NCBI GenBank assembly: GCA_963760935.1 | Contig: CAVXFB010000005.1 | Coordinates: 1 to 64,000, forward strand | Source of the DNA: CAVXFB01 sp963760935 | GTDB lineage: Bacteria > Planctomycetota > Planctomycetia > Pirellulales > Thermoguttaceae | Direction of reading: 5' to 3' | DNA: 64,000 bases | Shown: positions 37,643 to 46,329 of the stretch, piece by piece | How positions within the stretch are numbered: position 1 is the stretch's first letter | Layout: every line of letters starts with the position of its first letter | The notes under the pieces: model-generated | Told to the model about the DNA's origin: nothing | The model's input: only the letters and a program-made list of their open reading frames with translations | Database searches by the model: none | Position numbers and translations under genes: made by a program

Positions 37643-38350
37643 ATGGATAGTACCTCACACAATGGCGAGATTGTCCGCGTCGACGGAGTTCACAAGTATT
37701 TTCAGCGCGGCAGTGAACGGCTGGACGTGCTCAACGGCGTGACGCTCAACGTGCCGGAAGGCGAGTTCCTGGGCCTGATGGGGCCTAGCGGTTCAGGCAA
37801 GACCACGCTATTGAACTTGATTGCCGGGCTCGATACGCCCAGCCGTGGCGAGATTTGGGTTGGCGAGCGGCGAATCTCCGGCATGTCGGAAGGGCAACTG
37901 GCCGGCTGGCGGACGCGGAATATCGGTTTCGTCTTCCAGTTTTATCATTTGCTGCCGGTGTTGACGGCCTACGAGAACGTCGAACTGCCGCTGTTGCTCT
38001 TGCCACTCTCCTCGGCGCAGCGAAAGCGGCAGGCGACCACGGCCCTGGAATTGGTCGGTCTGAGTGATCGGATGTACCACCGGCCGGGGCAACTCTCCGG
38101 CGGCCAGCAACAGCGGGTGGGCATCGCCCGGGCGATCGTCACCGATCCGACGTTGATCGTTGCCGACGAGCCGACCGGCGATCTCGACGCCCATTCGGCC
38201 GAAGAAATACTCGACCTGCTAGGCGAACTTCGCAAATCGCTGCACAAGACAATCCTCTTGGTGACGCACGATCCGAGGGCCGCCCAGCGAGCCGATCGGC
38301 TCTTGCACCTTGAGAAAGGGTTACTGGTGGAACAGGTGACGCGCGCGTAG
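37643..38350 (+). CDS. LolD/MacB-type ABC transporter ATPase
   Basis: A 235-residue ATPase of the MacB/LolD type: Walker A GLMGPSGSGKTTLLNLIAGL, the family-specific GFVFQFYHLLPVLTAYENVE, signature GQLSGGQQQRVGIARAI, and Walker B LIVADEPTGDLD. The ATG at 37643 is preferred over a GTG that lies inside the repeat palindrome. Its natural partner is the FtsX-like permease at 39032; the GxxExxY cassette sits between them. Confidence 0.94.
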   Translation: MDSTSHNGEIVRVDGVHKYFQRGSERLDVLNGVTLNVPEGEFLGLMGPSGSGKTTLLNLIAGLDTPSRGEIWVGERRISGMSEGQLAGWRTRNIGFVFQFYHLLPVLTAYENVELPLLLLPLSSAQRKRQATTALELVGLSDRMYHRPGQLSGGQQQRVGIARAIVTDPTLIVADEPTGDLDAHSAEEILDLLGELRKSLHKTILLVTHDPRAAQRADRLLHLEKGLLVEQVTRA

Positions 38351-38484
38351 TGCATGGGGGATGTCAATACGAGTTGATTATCGCCGCTGATGTCGCCGCA
38401 GCTCTGACAATGCATTGGTTTTTCGCGTTTTCGCGAACCCGTTCGCACATCACTCCACAATGGCAAAGGATGTTGGGATTAGTA

Positions 38485-38979
38485 GATCGCGAAAGCGCGA
38501 AGGGGCGAAAATGCGAAAGGAGATGAGGAGTGGGCCATCAGTTTGAAGAATTGTCGAGCCGGGTTATCGAGGCGGCAATCGCCGTTCATAAGGAACTCGG
38601 GCCGGGATTCCTGGAGTCGGTCTACGAAAGCGCCCTGAAAACGGCATTGCGGCATCGCGGGATTGTCTACGAGTGTCAGAAGGAGATTACAATTATCTTT
38701 GAAGGTGAAGATGTTGGCGTGCATCGGCTCGATCTACTGGTCGAAAACGAGATCGTCATTGAACTTAAGGCCGTCAAGGCATTGGAGGATATACATTTTG
38801 CACAACTGCGGTCGTATCTCAGAGCCACACGGCTGCACGTGGGATTGCTCATGAATTTCAACGCTCCCACCCTGGTCATCAAGCGTGTCGTACTCGACTA
38901 TAGTCCGGCGAGCAGTGGAGCGCCGGCATAAAACACCAATCCACCTTTCGCGATTTCACCCCTTCGCGCTTTCGCGATC
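38485..38979. mobile_element. GxxExxY cassette with 36-bp inverted repeats
   Basis: The 36 bases at 38485-38520 (beginning GATCGCGAAAGCGCGAAGGG) recur inverted at 38944-38979 with 33 of 36 positions identical. The only gene between the arms is the GxxExxY protein gene. No target-site duplication is visible. The cassette splits the ATPase and permease genes of one transporter, which implies insertion into an older operon. It encodes no recognisable transposase, so it would have to be moved by something else. Confidence 0.75.
38530..38931 (+). CDS. GxxExxY protein (PD-(D/E)XK-like fold)
   Basis: A 133-residue protein of the GxxExxY family. ELSSRVIEAAIAVHKELGPG leads into the family-defining GFLESVYESAL. 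HRLDLLVENEIVIELKAVKA is the nuclease-like core with D, E and K in the PD-(D/E)XK arrangement. LRATRLHVGLLMNFNAP is the characteristic ending. The start is a GTG shortly after the left inverted repeat. The family is often found in repeated, isolated copies in genomes; biological role is unknown. Confidence 0.9.
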   Translation: MGHQFEELSSRVIEAAIAVHKELGPGFLESVYESALKTALRHRGIVYECQKEITIIFEGEDVGVHRLDLLVENEIVIELKAVKALEDIHFAQLRSYLRATRLHVGLLMNFNAPTLVIKRVVLDYSPASSGAPA

Positions 38980-39031
38980 CAGTCCGTCCATCGCTTCACA
39001 ATATTGAGGATGCGAATTGAGTTGCCGACTC

Positions 39032-40282
39032 ATGAAATACTTCAAACTCATTTTTCGTAACGTCCGCCGCAATCGACTGCGTTCTGTGCTAACTGCCGTG
39101 GTGACGATCGTTTTGGTATTTGTCGTCACGATGGTGTGGTCGATGCTATGGCTGCTGGACCTGGTGATGACGGAAAAGACGCAGAACTTTCAAGCGATGG
39201 TCACCGAGCGTTGGGCGATCCCAAGTCGCATGCCCTACGCCTATTCCGAACCGCTCAGCCGCGGCGCGGCGCGAAATCCGGACGACATTCGCCCGCTAGA
39301 CTCGATGACCTGGCAATTCTTCATTGGCACGATCGACCCGGCCAAGTTGACTCGGGACAGCATGGTGTTTGCCATCGCTTGCGAGCCGGCGAAGATCGGC
39401 ACGATGATGGAAGGCCTCGAGTCGCTGCCGGCCGATCAGCAAAAGCAACTGGACGAGGACATTGCCCGGTTGAAAACGACCCGGCAGGGAATCATCTTGG
39501 GCCAAAACCATCTCCGCGCCCTCAACAAGCGGGTTGGCGACCGGCTGAAGCTATTTGGAATGAGCATCTCGAAGGGGCTCGATCTCGAGTTCGAGATCGT
39601 CGGCGCCTTTCCGCCCGGCCGCTACGATACGATGGCGGCTTTCAACCGCGAGTACTTTGTCAATGCGCTGGACGCATACCCCGGCCAGCATAATGGGCAG
39701 AAGCACCCTTGGGCCGATCGGAACCTCAGCCTGATGCTGCTCAAGGTGGCCGATTCCGAGGCCTTCAACCGGCTGGCGGCGCAGATCGAATCGTCGCCCG
39801 AACTCAGCAACCCGGCCGTCCGCTGCGAAACGATGGCGTCGGGCTTGTCGTCGATGCTCGAACCTTTCCGCGATCTGATCTGGGGCATGCGCTGGCTATT
39901 GGCTCCGGCGTGTCTGGCCACGATCCTTCTGGTGATTGCCAACGCCATCAGCATCAGCGTCCGCGAGCGGCGGCTCGAACTGGCCGTGCTGAAGGTGCTC
40001 GGCTTCCGGCCCTACCAGCTCCTGATTCTCGTGCTGGGCGAAGCCGTGTTCCTCGGCGCCATTGCGGGATTGATCAGTTCCTGGGCAACCTATGGCGTCG
40101 TGAACTGGGCGATGGGCGGCATTCCGTTCATGATCGGCTTCTTCAGCCGCTTCATGATTCCCACAGCCGCGCTGTGGTGGGGCCCGGTGTTAGGCGGTTT
40201 GGCCGGCCTGCTGGGCAGCTTCTTCCCCGCCTGGTCGGCGCGGAACGTGAAGGTGGCCGAAGTGTTCTCCAAGGTGGCGTGA
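39032..40282 (+). CDS. MacB/FtsX-type ABC transporter permease
   Basis: A 416-residue permease. The N-terminal helix follows LIFRNVRRNRLRSVLTAVVT. A large periplasmic domain contains GQNHLRALNKRVGDRLKLFG. Three C-terminal helices include ISISVRERRLELAVLKVLGF and the terminal AWSARNVKVAEVFSKVA, both classic FtsX/MacB features. With the adaptor and ATPase upstream it should form a mechanotransmission-type exporter or lipoprotein mover. ATG at 39032 is chosen over TTG five codons earlier. Confidence 0.92.
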   Translation: MKYFKLIFRNVRRNRLRSVLTAVVTIVLVFVVTMVWSMLWLLDLVMTEKTQNFQAMVTERWAIPSRMPYAYSEPLSRGAARNPDDIRPLDSMTWQFFIGTIDPAKLTRDSMVFAIACEPAKIGTMMEGLESLPADQQKQLDEDIARLKTTRQGIILGQNHLRALNKRVGDRLKLFGMSISKGLDLEFEIVGAFPPGRYDTMAAFNREYFVNALDAYPGQHNGQKHPWADRNLSLMLLKVADSEAFNRLAAQIESSPELSNPAVRCETMASGLSSMLEPFRDLIWGMRWLLAPACLATILLVIANAISISVRERRLELAVLKVLGFRPYQLLILVLGEAVFLGAIAGLISSWATYGVVNWAMGGIPFMIGFFSRFMIPTAALWWGPVLGGLAGLLGSFFPAWSARNVKVAEVFSKVA

Positions 40283-40299
40283 GACGATACACGCGAAGA

Positions 40300-40710
40300 T
40301 TACAATTCGGGCCGTATTTCGGCGGGCAAACGCTCCATAACGAATTGATGCACCCGCTGAGCAACTCCTATCGCGATTAGCGAATCGCCGGGGCTGGGCG
40401 GTGCGTCCGGATGCGGGTAACGGAATTGGACGGCGTATTCTGTGAGCGGCTCCGCTGTCTCGCGCCATTGAACGAACGTCTCGTCGCATTGTGCGCATAA
40501 GTTCAGCAGGTATCGGATTCGATGCGACCACTCAAACTCGACATCGCGGTGGACAAGAAATGCCTTCAACGACTTCTCGACCGCCTGCTGTGCATGAAAG
40601 CACGCATCCTCGGTCAACGGTGGAACCGCTAGCAGCGCATGTTCTGCGCTGCGCAGATCAGCCCGCGCACGCTCGATCCATTGCCGAATCAGTTCAGTTT
40701 GCGGCGGCAT
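40300..40710 (-). CDS. HEPN-domain protein (toxin-like half of MNT-HEPN pair)
   Basis: A 136-residue helical protein. ELIRQWIERARADLRSAEHA and ACFHAQQAVEKSLKAFLVH are the two long helices typical of HEPN proteins next to minimal nucleotidyltransferases. TEYAVQFRYPHPDA is also characteristic of the group. A textbook Rx4-6H nuclease motif is not evident, so RNase activity is not claimed. Its start overlaps the end of the nucleotidyltransferase gene by 17 bases, so they are co-translated. Confidence 0.88.
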   Translation of the reverse strand: MPPQTELIRQWIERARADLRSAEHALLAVPPLTEDACFHAQQAVEKSLKAFLVHRDVEFEWSHRIRYLLNLCAQCDETFVQWRETAEPLTEYAVQFRYPHPDAPPSPGDSLIAIGVAQRVHQFVMERLPAEIRPEL

Positions 40711-41023
40711 ACACCCGCTTCCCCTGGCGCGCTACCGTTGCCGGCAGCGAGTGCCGTACGGTTCGCCATTTCTCCATTTCCCCGCGGTGGAAAACCACAA
40801 TATCGACCGGCAGCAGCAGGCCCCACAGGGCCGCATCACCACGCGTGGCTAGCGCATGTCGTTCGCCGGCGTTATCGGGGACGACTACCAGAAGGTCGAC
40901 GTCGCTATGGTGATGGGAAGTGCCCCGAGCGTGCGAACCAAATAGATAGATCTCAAGCGGGTCCAGCGTCGCCACCAGCCGCCGAACGATTTCATCGAGC
41001 AAGCCCGGCGGAATGTCTTTCAT
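40694..41023 (-). CDS. Minimal nucleotidyltransferase (MntA-like)
   Basis: A 109-residue MNT-type nucleotidyltransferase. LEIYLFGSHARGTSHHHSDV gives the GSxxxG and the first catalytic Asp, followed at once by DLLVVV with the second. LPVDIVVFHRGE supplies the third carboxylate. In characterised HEPN/MNT pairs this enzyme AMPylates and neutralises the HEPN partner. It is the first gene of the pair on this strand. Confidence 0.92.
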   Translation of the reverse strand: MKDIPPGLLDEIVRRLVATLDPLEIYLFGSHARGTSHHHSDVDLLVVVPDNAGERHALATRGDAALWGLLLPVDIVVFHRGEMEKWRTVRHSLPATVARQGKRVYAAAN

Positions 41024-41110
41024 GCCGGAATTGTAGCACGGTCACCGGTGGCCGCCAATGCCGCTACGCGCGGTAGTGCGTCGAAAAGCGGCCTTGCTGG
41101 CACATCAATG

Positions 41111-41764
41111 CTATTCCCACCGCTCTTCCGGCCGATGCAGAATCTCGTTAAGGATGACGGCTTGGCGGAGTGACTCTGGGTTGGTGACCAAGCCGACCAA
41201 ACCAGCAACGAAGGCCATTGGCGCTGCGTCTGAGACGTCCACCGCCTCTGGCTGCTGGTCAATCGTCGGCGGAGCGGCCGATTCGCTCGTAACCTCTTCC
41301 AACTTGCTAACGTGGTGATCGAAAACTTGATGCAGATGCTGGTCGATCTGCCGGTCGGTTTGAGCCACCTCCCCGCCCAATTGTTCGCTGTGACGGCGAA
41401 ACTCCTGTTCGTCGAGATATTTCCGCACATGTTCGCTCAGTTGGCCACCGATGGGCTGCGGTTCGACGACGGCCTGGGCGGGCACAGGCTGCACAACTGC
41501 GGCCTTTACCGGCGGAGCACTTGGGGGCGTTGCCGGCCGAGTCCCGCGATGCTGTCCAGCGCGGCGCATGAAGTCGTCGATCTCGTTGGCCACGTCGGCG
41601 CGAACCGGCTGCGCCGGCACGGGCTCAGCGGGAGGCTGCATGCTCTTCATCTTGGCCAGCAACTGCCCGACGGCCGGAATAACGAATATCAAGAGGGCAA
41701 TCAGGATCTTGATGATCGTTTCGATGTCCGGGCCGGCAGCCAGTAAAGGCGAAAAGGTGTTCAT
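41111..41764 (-). CDS. Single-helix membrane protein downstream of FloA/NfeD
   Basis: About 217 residues. The ATG at 41764 leads into one helix, TIIKILIALLIFVIPAVGQL. A proline-rich stretch follows (PAEPVPAQPVRADVANEIDD), then a helical region (GGQLSEHVRKYLDEQEFRRH) and a well-ordered C-terminal segment, PESLRQAVILNEILHRPEER. No named domain. Position after NfeD and FloA on the same strand suggests it belongs to that membrane-organising set. Confidence 0.75.
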   Translation of the reverse strand: MNTFSPLLAAGPDIETIIKILIALLIFVIPAVGQLLAKMKSMQPPAEPVPAQPVRADVANEIDDFMRRAGQHRGTRPATPPSAPPVKAAVVQPVPAQAVVEPQPIGGQLSEHVRKYLDEQEFRRHSEQLGGEVAQTDRQIDQHLHQVFDHHVSKLEEVTSESAAPPTIDQQPEAVDVSDAAPMAFVAGLVGLVTNPESLRQAVILNEILHRPEERWE

Positions 41765-41957
41765 CGCATGGGATCCTGGCATGGATAATTATACATGCGG
41801 GAATCGATCATTGAAAAGTTGCCATTTCTCGTTGGCAATCAACAAGTGACCAATATCTCCGTCGGCGGGTTTGGTCGCCCTCGTCAATGGCTGGCGAACC
41901 ACGCCCCTCCCTCACTCAGGGACGCTCCATAGTCCGACGACCGGCTTTCCGCCCACC

Positions 41958-43035
41958 TTATGCCGTGCTGGACGTCTTTCGGCCGCTCGAGTTCATGCCT
42001 ACCTTCGCAATCGACGATCGCATGTCGGTGTCGGCTTGGATATTTCGCAGCCGATAGTAATCCATCAGGCCTAACTTGTTCTGGCGGAAAGCTTGGGCGA
42101 TCGCCTTGGGCACTTCGGCCTCGGCCTCGACGACCTTTGAGCGACTCTCCTCGATCTGGGCGATCATCTCCTGCTCCTCGGCCACGGCCATGGCGCGGCG
42201 GCCTTCGGCGTTGGCCCGGGCCACGCGCGTGTCGGCTTCGGCCTGATCGGCCTGTAAGCGGGCGCCGATGTTCTCGCCAACGTCCACGTCGGCAATGTCG
42301 ATCGACACGATTTCAAAGGCGGTTTGTGAATCGAGCCGCCGCGCTAACACGGTCTTGGAAATGCGATCGGGATTTTCCAGCACTTCCAAGTGCGATTTGG
42401 CCGAGCCAATGGCACTGACGATGCCTTCGCCGACGCGGGCGATGATGGTTTCCTCGGTGGCCCCGCCGATCAACTGGCGCAGATTGGCTCGCACCGTGAC
42501 CCGCGCCCTCACCTTCAACTGGATGCCGTTCTGGGCCACGCCGTCGAGCGATTCCTTGCCCATGCCGCGACCGGGGCAATCGATCACCTTCGGGTTCACG
42601 CTCGTCTGTACGGCTTCCAGGACATTTCGCCCGGCGAGGTCGATTGCCGCCGCCAGTTTGAAGTTCAATTCGGTCAGTTTGGCTTTCGCCGCGGCAATTA
42701 AGGCGCGGATCACCAGGGGGACATTGCCGCCGGCCAAGTAGTGGGCCTCGAGCGGCTCGCGAAGTGACGCCTTGTTCGTCGCCAATTCCCGCCTGAACTG
42801 CCATAATCTTGCTGCGGACGATCACGGACGGATTGACCTTGCGAAACGTCATGCCCAGCAGATCGAAGATGCCGATGCCAGCCCCGGTGGTGACCGATTG
42901 AATCCAAAGGCGGAAGTAGCGGGCGAAGACCGTCAGCACAATTAGCGCGACGAAAAAGCCGATCACAATGCCGACAATCAACAGCATGCGAACTAACTGC
43001 TTATCGAGAACGATTTGGGCCAGGATGGACATCAT
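41958..43035 (-). CDS. floA: Flotillin-like protein FloA (UPF0365), frameshifted
   Basis: About 358 residues. A membrane hairpin near the start (LLIVGIVIGFFVALIVLTVF) is followed by GIGIFDLLGMTFRKVNPSVI, the UPF0365 signature. After IMAVQAG the frame shifts near 42785; one base too many in an A pair accounts for it. The text continues LATNKASLREPLEAHYLAGG, then the SPFH-type VKVRARVTVRANLRQLIGGA and a coiled-coil AQIEESRSKVVEAEAEVPKA. Such proteins organise membrane microdomains and commonly pair with NfeD, whose gene lies directly upstream on this strand. Confidence 0.92.
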
Positions 43036-43124
43036 GATTCTTGTCTCCAGAACTGTCTGGGAGGCGACCCCCTCTCCAGCCATGCCGGACGCGGGATCTC
43101 GCTATTGCGCGTCCCGCGACGTAT

Positions 43125-43153
43125 GAGAGATTCTTCGCTGCGCTCAAGATGAC
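43125..43153. repeat. Half copy of the GTCATTCTGAG-type repeat
   Basis: AGAGATTCTTCGCTGCGCTC followed by AAGATGAC matches one arm of the palindromes at 6911 and 17181. It lies between the NfeD and FloA genes. Confidence 0.7.
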
Positions 43154-43170
43154 GCGACAGCGGGCCCGTG

Positions 43171-43734
43171 TCAAGCCGGGGGGATGTCGAAGGGGTCTTC
43201 ATAAGTGCGGGTCAGCGGGTCCGGAGGGGGCTCGGGCAATTCGCCGTCCTCGACGGGCCGCACCACGACCAAATGGCCGCGGACGTGCACAACCCGAACG
43301 GCCTGCCCCACTTCGATGGGCATGCTCTCGCTCACCGCGTCGACGGTCATGCCGTCGATCGTAATAATGCCGCTAAGCAGCATTTTTGTCTTAGCCTTGC
43401 CGACGCGTCCCATATATGTCTTCAGCAGTTGTTTCTGCGGGTCGTCCGGCAGGACCTCTTCGCTGGTGGGGGCTGTCAGTAGGACGCGGCGTCCCATGGC
43501 CGTTTTTGGCCAGTATTTGAAACCGAGCACGATCACCGTGGGGAGCCCGACGACGGCCCCGAGCAGAATGAGAATGCCCGTGATGGACCCCTGCTGAAAA
43601 CCCATCACAATTGCCGCCAAGACCGCCACGGCAGAAAGGAATCCCAGGATTCCGGCCGAGGGGAAAAAGATCTCCATGATGGCCAGACCGGCCGCCAGCA
43701 CCAACAGCAGGATAGCCCAAAGCCAGGGACTCAT
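43171..43734 (-). CDS. NfeD-like membrane protein
   Basis: A 187-residue protein with three or four N-terminal helices (WLWAILLLVLAAGLAIMEIF, ILGFLSAVAVLAAIVMGF, and ILILLGAVVGLPTVIVLGF). A C-terminal OB-fold follows: GKAKTKMLLSGIITIDGMTV, then IEVGQAVRVVHVRGHLVVVR. This is the short NfeD form without the protease domain, which normally stands beside FloA or a flotillin. Confidence 0.9.
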   Translation of the reverse strand: MSPWLWAILLLVLAAGLAIMEIFFPSAGILGFLSAVAVLAAIVMGFQQGSITGILILLGAVVGLPTVIVLGFKYWPKTAMGRRVLLTAPTSEEVLPDDPQKQLLKTYMGRVGKAKTKMLLSGIITIDGMTVDAVSESMPIEVGQAVRVVHVRGHLVVVRPVEDGELPEPPPDPLTRTYEDPFDIPPA

Positions 43735-43888
43735 AGGCGAATTGGTGACGGGTGGTGTATAGAATGCTTATTGTAGGCGACGTTTGCCGCTAGTTCCAGT
43801 ACCGGCCGAGTCGGTAACCTACGTTAGAATAGTAAGTTGCAGCGACCCATGCAAGATTCCCCCGCCCGCGGAAACCAATCCTGTGGAC

Positions 43889-44467
43889 ATGACAACTCCT
43901 AACCCTCGCCCAGAGCCACAGGCCGGAGCGAGCGCTGCCGGCATCAACTGGGCAAGCGCGCTGGCCGAGCATGGGCGGTGGTTAAGGACGATAGTGTGTG
44001 CGAGGGTCGGCGAACCGCAAGCCATCGACGAGGTGATGCAAAATGTGTCGCTGGCGGCGGTGCGGCAGCATGCCCCGCTGAGCGATCCGGCCAAAGTTGG
44101 TGCTTGGCTATACCGCTTGGCGGTGCGGGAGTCGTTGCTGTACCGCCGTAAGCAAGGGCGGAAGCGAAAACTGATCGATCGCTACGCCCAACGATATCAG
44201 CCCACCGAGGCCGACACGCAGCAGCACGACTCGCTCACCTGGTTGTTGGTCGAAGAGCGTCGCCAACATGTCCGAACGGCGTTGTCGCGGTTGCCTAAGC
44301 GCGATGCGGAAATTTTGATGTTGAAATATACGGAGGATTGGGACTATCGGATGCTAGCGCAGCATTTGGGCGTGAGCGAAAGCGCCGTCGAGACGCGCCT
44401 GCATCGTGCCCGTCAGCGTCTGCGGACGCAGTTAGCAGCGCTCGATGTAACTCCTGGCGATGTATAG
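43889..44467 (+). CDS. ECF-type RNA polymerase sigma factor
   Basis: About 192 residues. Region 2 spans ALAEHGRWLRTIVCARVGEP and QAIDEVMQNVSLAAVRQ. Region 4 spans ALSRLPKRDAEILMLKYTED and LGVSESAVETRLHRARQRLR. The ATG at 43889 is selected because the longer frame begins in sequence without family similarity. Eleven bases downstream lies the gene of a membrane protein that is likely its anti-sigma factor, followed by a PDZ protein. Confidence 0.92.
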   Translation: MTTPNPRPEPQAGASAAGINWASALAEHGRWLRTIVCARVGEPQAIDEVMQNVSLAAVRQHAPLSDPAKVGAWLYRLAVRESLLYRRKQGRKRKLIDRYAQRYQPTEADTQQHDSLTWLLVEERRQHVRTALSRLPKRDAEILMLKYTEDWDYRMLAQHLGVSESAVETRLHRARQRLRTQLAALDVTPGDV

Positions 44468-44477
44468 GTGGATCATC

Positions 44478-45164
44478 ATGAGTACAAATTTGGAACGATC
44501 GCCGTTGGACGACGAGCAATTTGACCGGCTGGTGGACGACGAACTCGATGAGCAACAGCGCCGGGAATTGCTCGCGCGGTTGGATCACGAGCCGGGCGGT
44601 TGGCGACGCTGTGCGCTGGCATTCTTAGAGGCCCAATGCTGGAAGCAGGCCTTCCGAGTGAAGCCGGACGTGCGACGCGATGCGGCTGTGCCCGTGCGGA
44701 GCGAATATGCTCCGGTCGTTACGCGCCATTCTGCTTGGCCTCGTCGGGTGGGAACGGTGCTGGCGATGGCCGCGTCGTTTCTGGTCGTGTTTTGGATCGG
44801 TTCGATGGTCGAGCGCGGTCGAAGTGGCCTGCCGGTTAGTAATGTCGGCGGTCAGGTGGCCACGGCCGAACGTACATTGGCCCCCGACGGGTTACCAACG
44901 TGGAGGACGGTTGCCGTCTCGGACCACAGCGGACGTGCGCCGATTTCGACGGTACGGGCCGTGGAACGCAACAACGTCGATGACCGCTGGCTCGACAGTC
45001 TGCCGTCTGCCATGCCCGACAACGTGCGGCAAGCATTCCAGCGCACCGGGCACCAAATCGAACAGCATCGGCAACTCGTACCAGTGCCGATGGAAGACGG
45101 CCGACGGCTGGTCGTGCCGGTTGATCAAGTTGACGTGCATTACATTGGGAACGGTAGTTACTAG
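44478..45164 (+). CDS. Putative anti-sigma factor with one membrane helix
   Basis: A 228-residue protein. The N-terminal EQFDRLVDDELDEQQRRELL followed by DHEPGGWRRCALAFLEAQCW matches the start of Planctomycete anti-sigma proteins. It has one helix (RRVGTVLAMAASFLVVFWIG) and an extracytoplasmic C-terminal half with a short MEDGRRLVVPVDQVDVHYIG strand. It lacks the HxxxCxxC zinc motif. Placed directly after the ECF sigma gene, it probably sequesters that sigma factor. Confidence 0.82.
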   Translation: MSTNLERSPLDDEQFDRLVDDELDEQQRRELLARLDHEPGGWRRCALAFLEAQCWKQAFRVKPDVRRDAAVPVRSEYAPVVTRHSAWPRRVGTVLAMAASFLVVFWIGSMVERGRSGLPVSNVGGQVATAERTLAPDGLPTWRTVAVSDHSGRAPISTVRAVERNNVDDRWLDSLPSAMPDNVRQAFQRTGHQIEQHRQLVPVPMEDGRRLVVPVDQVDVHYIGNGSY

Positions 45165-45169
45165 GGAGA

Positions 45170-45228
45170 GTAGGGTGCGTGAAACGCACCGCGGCCTGAT
45201 TGGATTGGTGCGTTTTCACGCACGCTAC
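45170..45228. repeat. GTAGGGTGCGTG palindrome pair
   Basis: GTAGGGTGCGTGAAACGCAC at 45170 and GGTGCGTTTTCACGCACGCT at 45207 are inverted relative to each other and each can form a hairpin. The pair belongs to the family that bounds the RAYT unit, lying between the anti-sigma and PDZ genes. Confidence 0.8.
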
Positions 45229-45261
45229 AATCTAAAGAGTAAGAAGAGTATGAGGTGAGCA

Positions 45262-46257
45262 ATGGTTCGTTTTTCTACAATCGTCGGTACGGTGGTGCTA
45301 TTGTGGGGGACTTCGGCGATGGCTGCTGCCCCCGAGGCAAGCCAGTATTGGCTGGGAGTCGAATGCTTGCCGGTGCCATCGGCGTTGCGCACACAGTTAA
45401 ACCTGCCGAAAGAGGAGGGTTTGCTGGTCGAGGCTGTTTCGCCCGATAGCCCTGCCGCAAAGGCCGGGATCCAACCATACGATGTGCTGGTGCATGCGGG
45501 TGATAACTCGTTGGCCCAGCCGCAGGACTTGGTCCAGGCCATCCAGGCGGCCAAAGGAGGCAAACTGTCCATCGAAGTTGTGCGCAACGGCAAGCGGCAG
45601 ACGTTGGAGGCCACGCCAGTCGCTCGTCCGAAAGACGCGCGCCGTGCGACCGAGCAGCCGCAGCCCGGTGACTGGGAAACGATGGAAAAATGGATTGAAC
45701 GGATGTACCCAGGCGGCGCAATCGATGGGCGGCATCCCCCGCTGCACTTTCGCATTTTTCAGCCCGGCGCGATTGTGCCGCGCGGCGCATTACTTTCGCC
45801 GCCGCTGCCAGACAACATGAGCATCGTCATTAGCAAGCAAGGTAAGCAGCCGGCGAAGATCGTGGTCAATCGCGGCGATGAGAAGTGGGAAGTCACCGAG
45901 AATGAACTCGACAAGCTTCCAGCCGACGTACGATCGAACGTCGATCAAATGCTGGGCCACAACCTGTTCGGCACATTGATGCCGGAGGCCACCGCAGTTG
46001 GTCCCAACGAGCAGTTCGACAGTGGACAAGCGGAGGCCTCATCGCCACAGGCATCCGCGTTGTCTGAACGAATACAGAAACAGTTCGACGCCCTGAATCA
46101 CCGCATGGATCGGCTGATGAAGGAGGTCGAGGAAATGCACAAGGGGGCGGGCAAGAGAAGCCGGCCGAAAAATAGGCCGCCGATGGACGCAGGAGAACTT
46201 GCTGCCACAATGAATCACGAGAGACCTGCCACCGCAGTCCCCGCTGCGGTTCCCTGA
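45262..46257 (+). CDS. Secreted PDZ-domain protein
   Basis: A 331-residue exported protein. The signal peptide is VRFSTIVGTVVLLWGTSAMA. Residues 30-115 form a PDZ domain: LLVEAVSPDSPAAKAGIQPY, then VLVHAGDNSLAQPQDLVQAI. There is no protease domain. The middle of the protein contains an IVVNRGDEKWEVTENELDKL strand region, and the C-terminus holds a coiled-coil (IQKQFDALNHRMDRLMKEVE). With the sigma and anti-sigma genes upstream, it may have a role in sensing or responding to envelope stress; this is inferred from position. The ATG follows GAGGTGA. Confidence 0.85.
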   Translation: MVRFSTIVGTVVLLWGTSAMAAAPEASQYWLGVECLPVPSALRTQLNLPKEEGLLVEAVSPDSPAAKAGIQPYDVLVHAGDNSLAQPQDLVQAIQAAKGGKLSIEVVRNGKRQTLEATPVARPKDARRATEQPQPGDWETMEKWIERMYPGGAIDGRHPPLHFRIFQPGAIVPRGALLSPPLPDNMSIVISKQGKQPAKIVVNRGDEKWEVTENELDKLPADVRSNVDQMLGHNLFGTLMPEATAVGPNEQFDSGQAEASSPQASALSERIQKQFDALNHRMDRLMKEVEEMHKGAGKRSRPKNRPPMDAGELAATMNHERPATAVPAAVP

Positions 46258-46329
46258 GAGGGACGGCGTCAGTTGCTATGACGTCGCCCCTCGTCAGTTT
46301 TGTAGTCGGCAACCAATCCCACTACAAAA

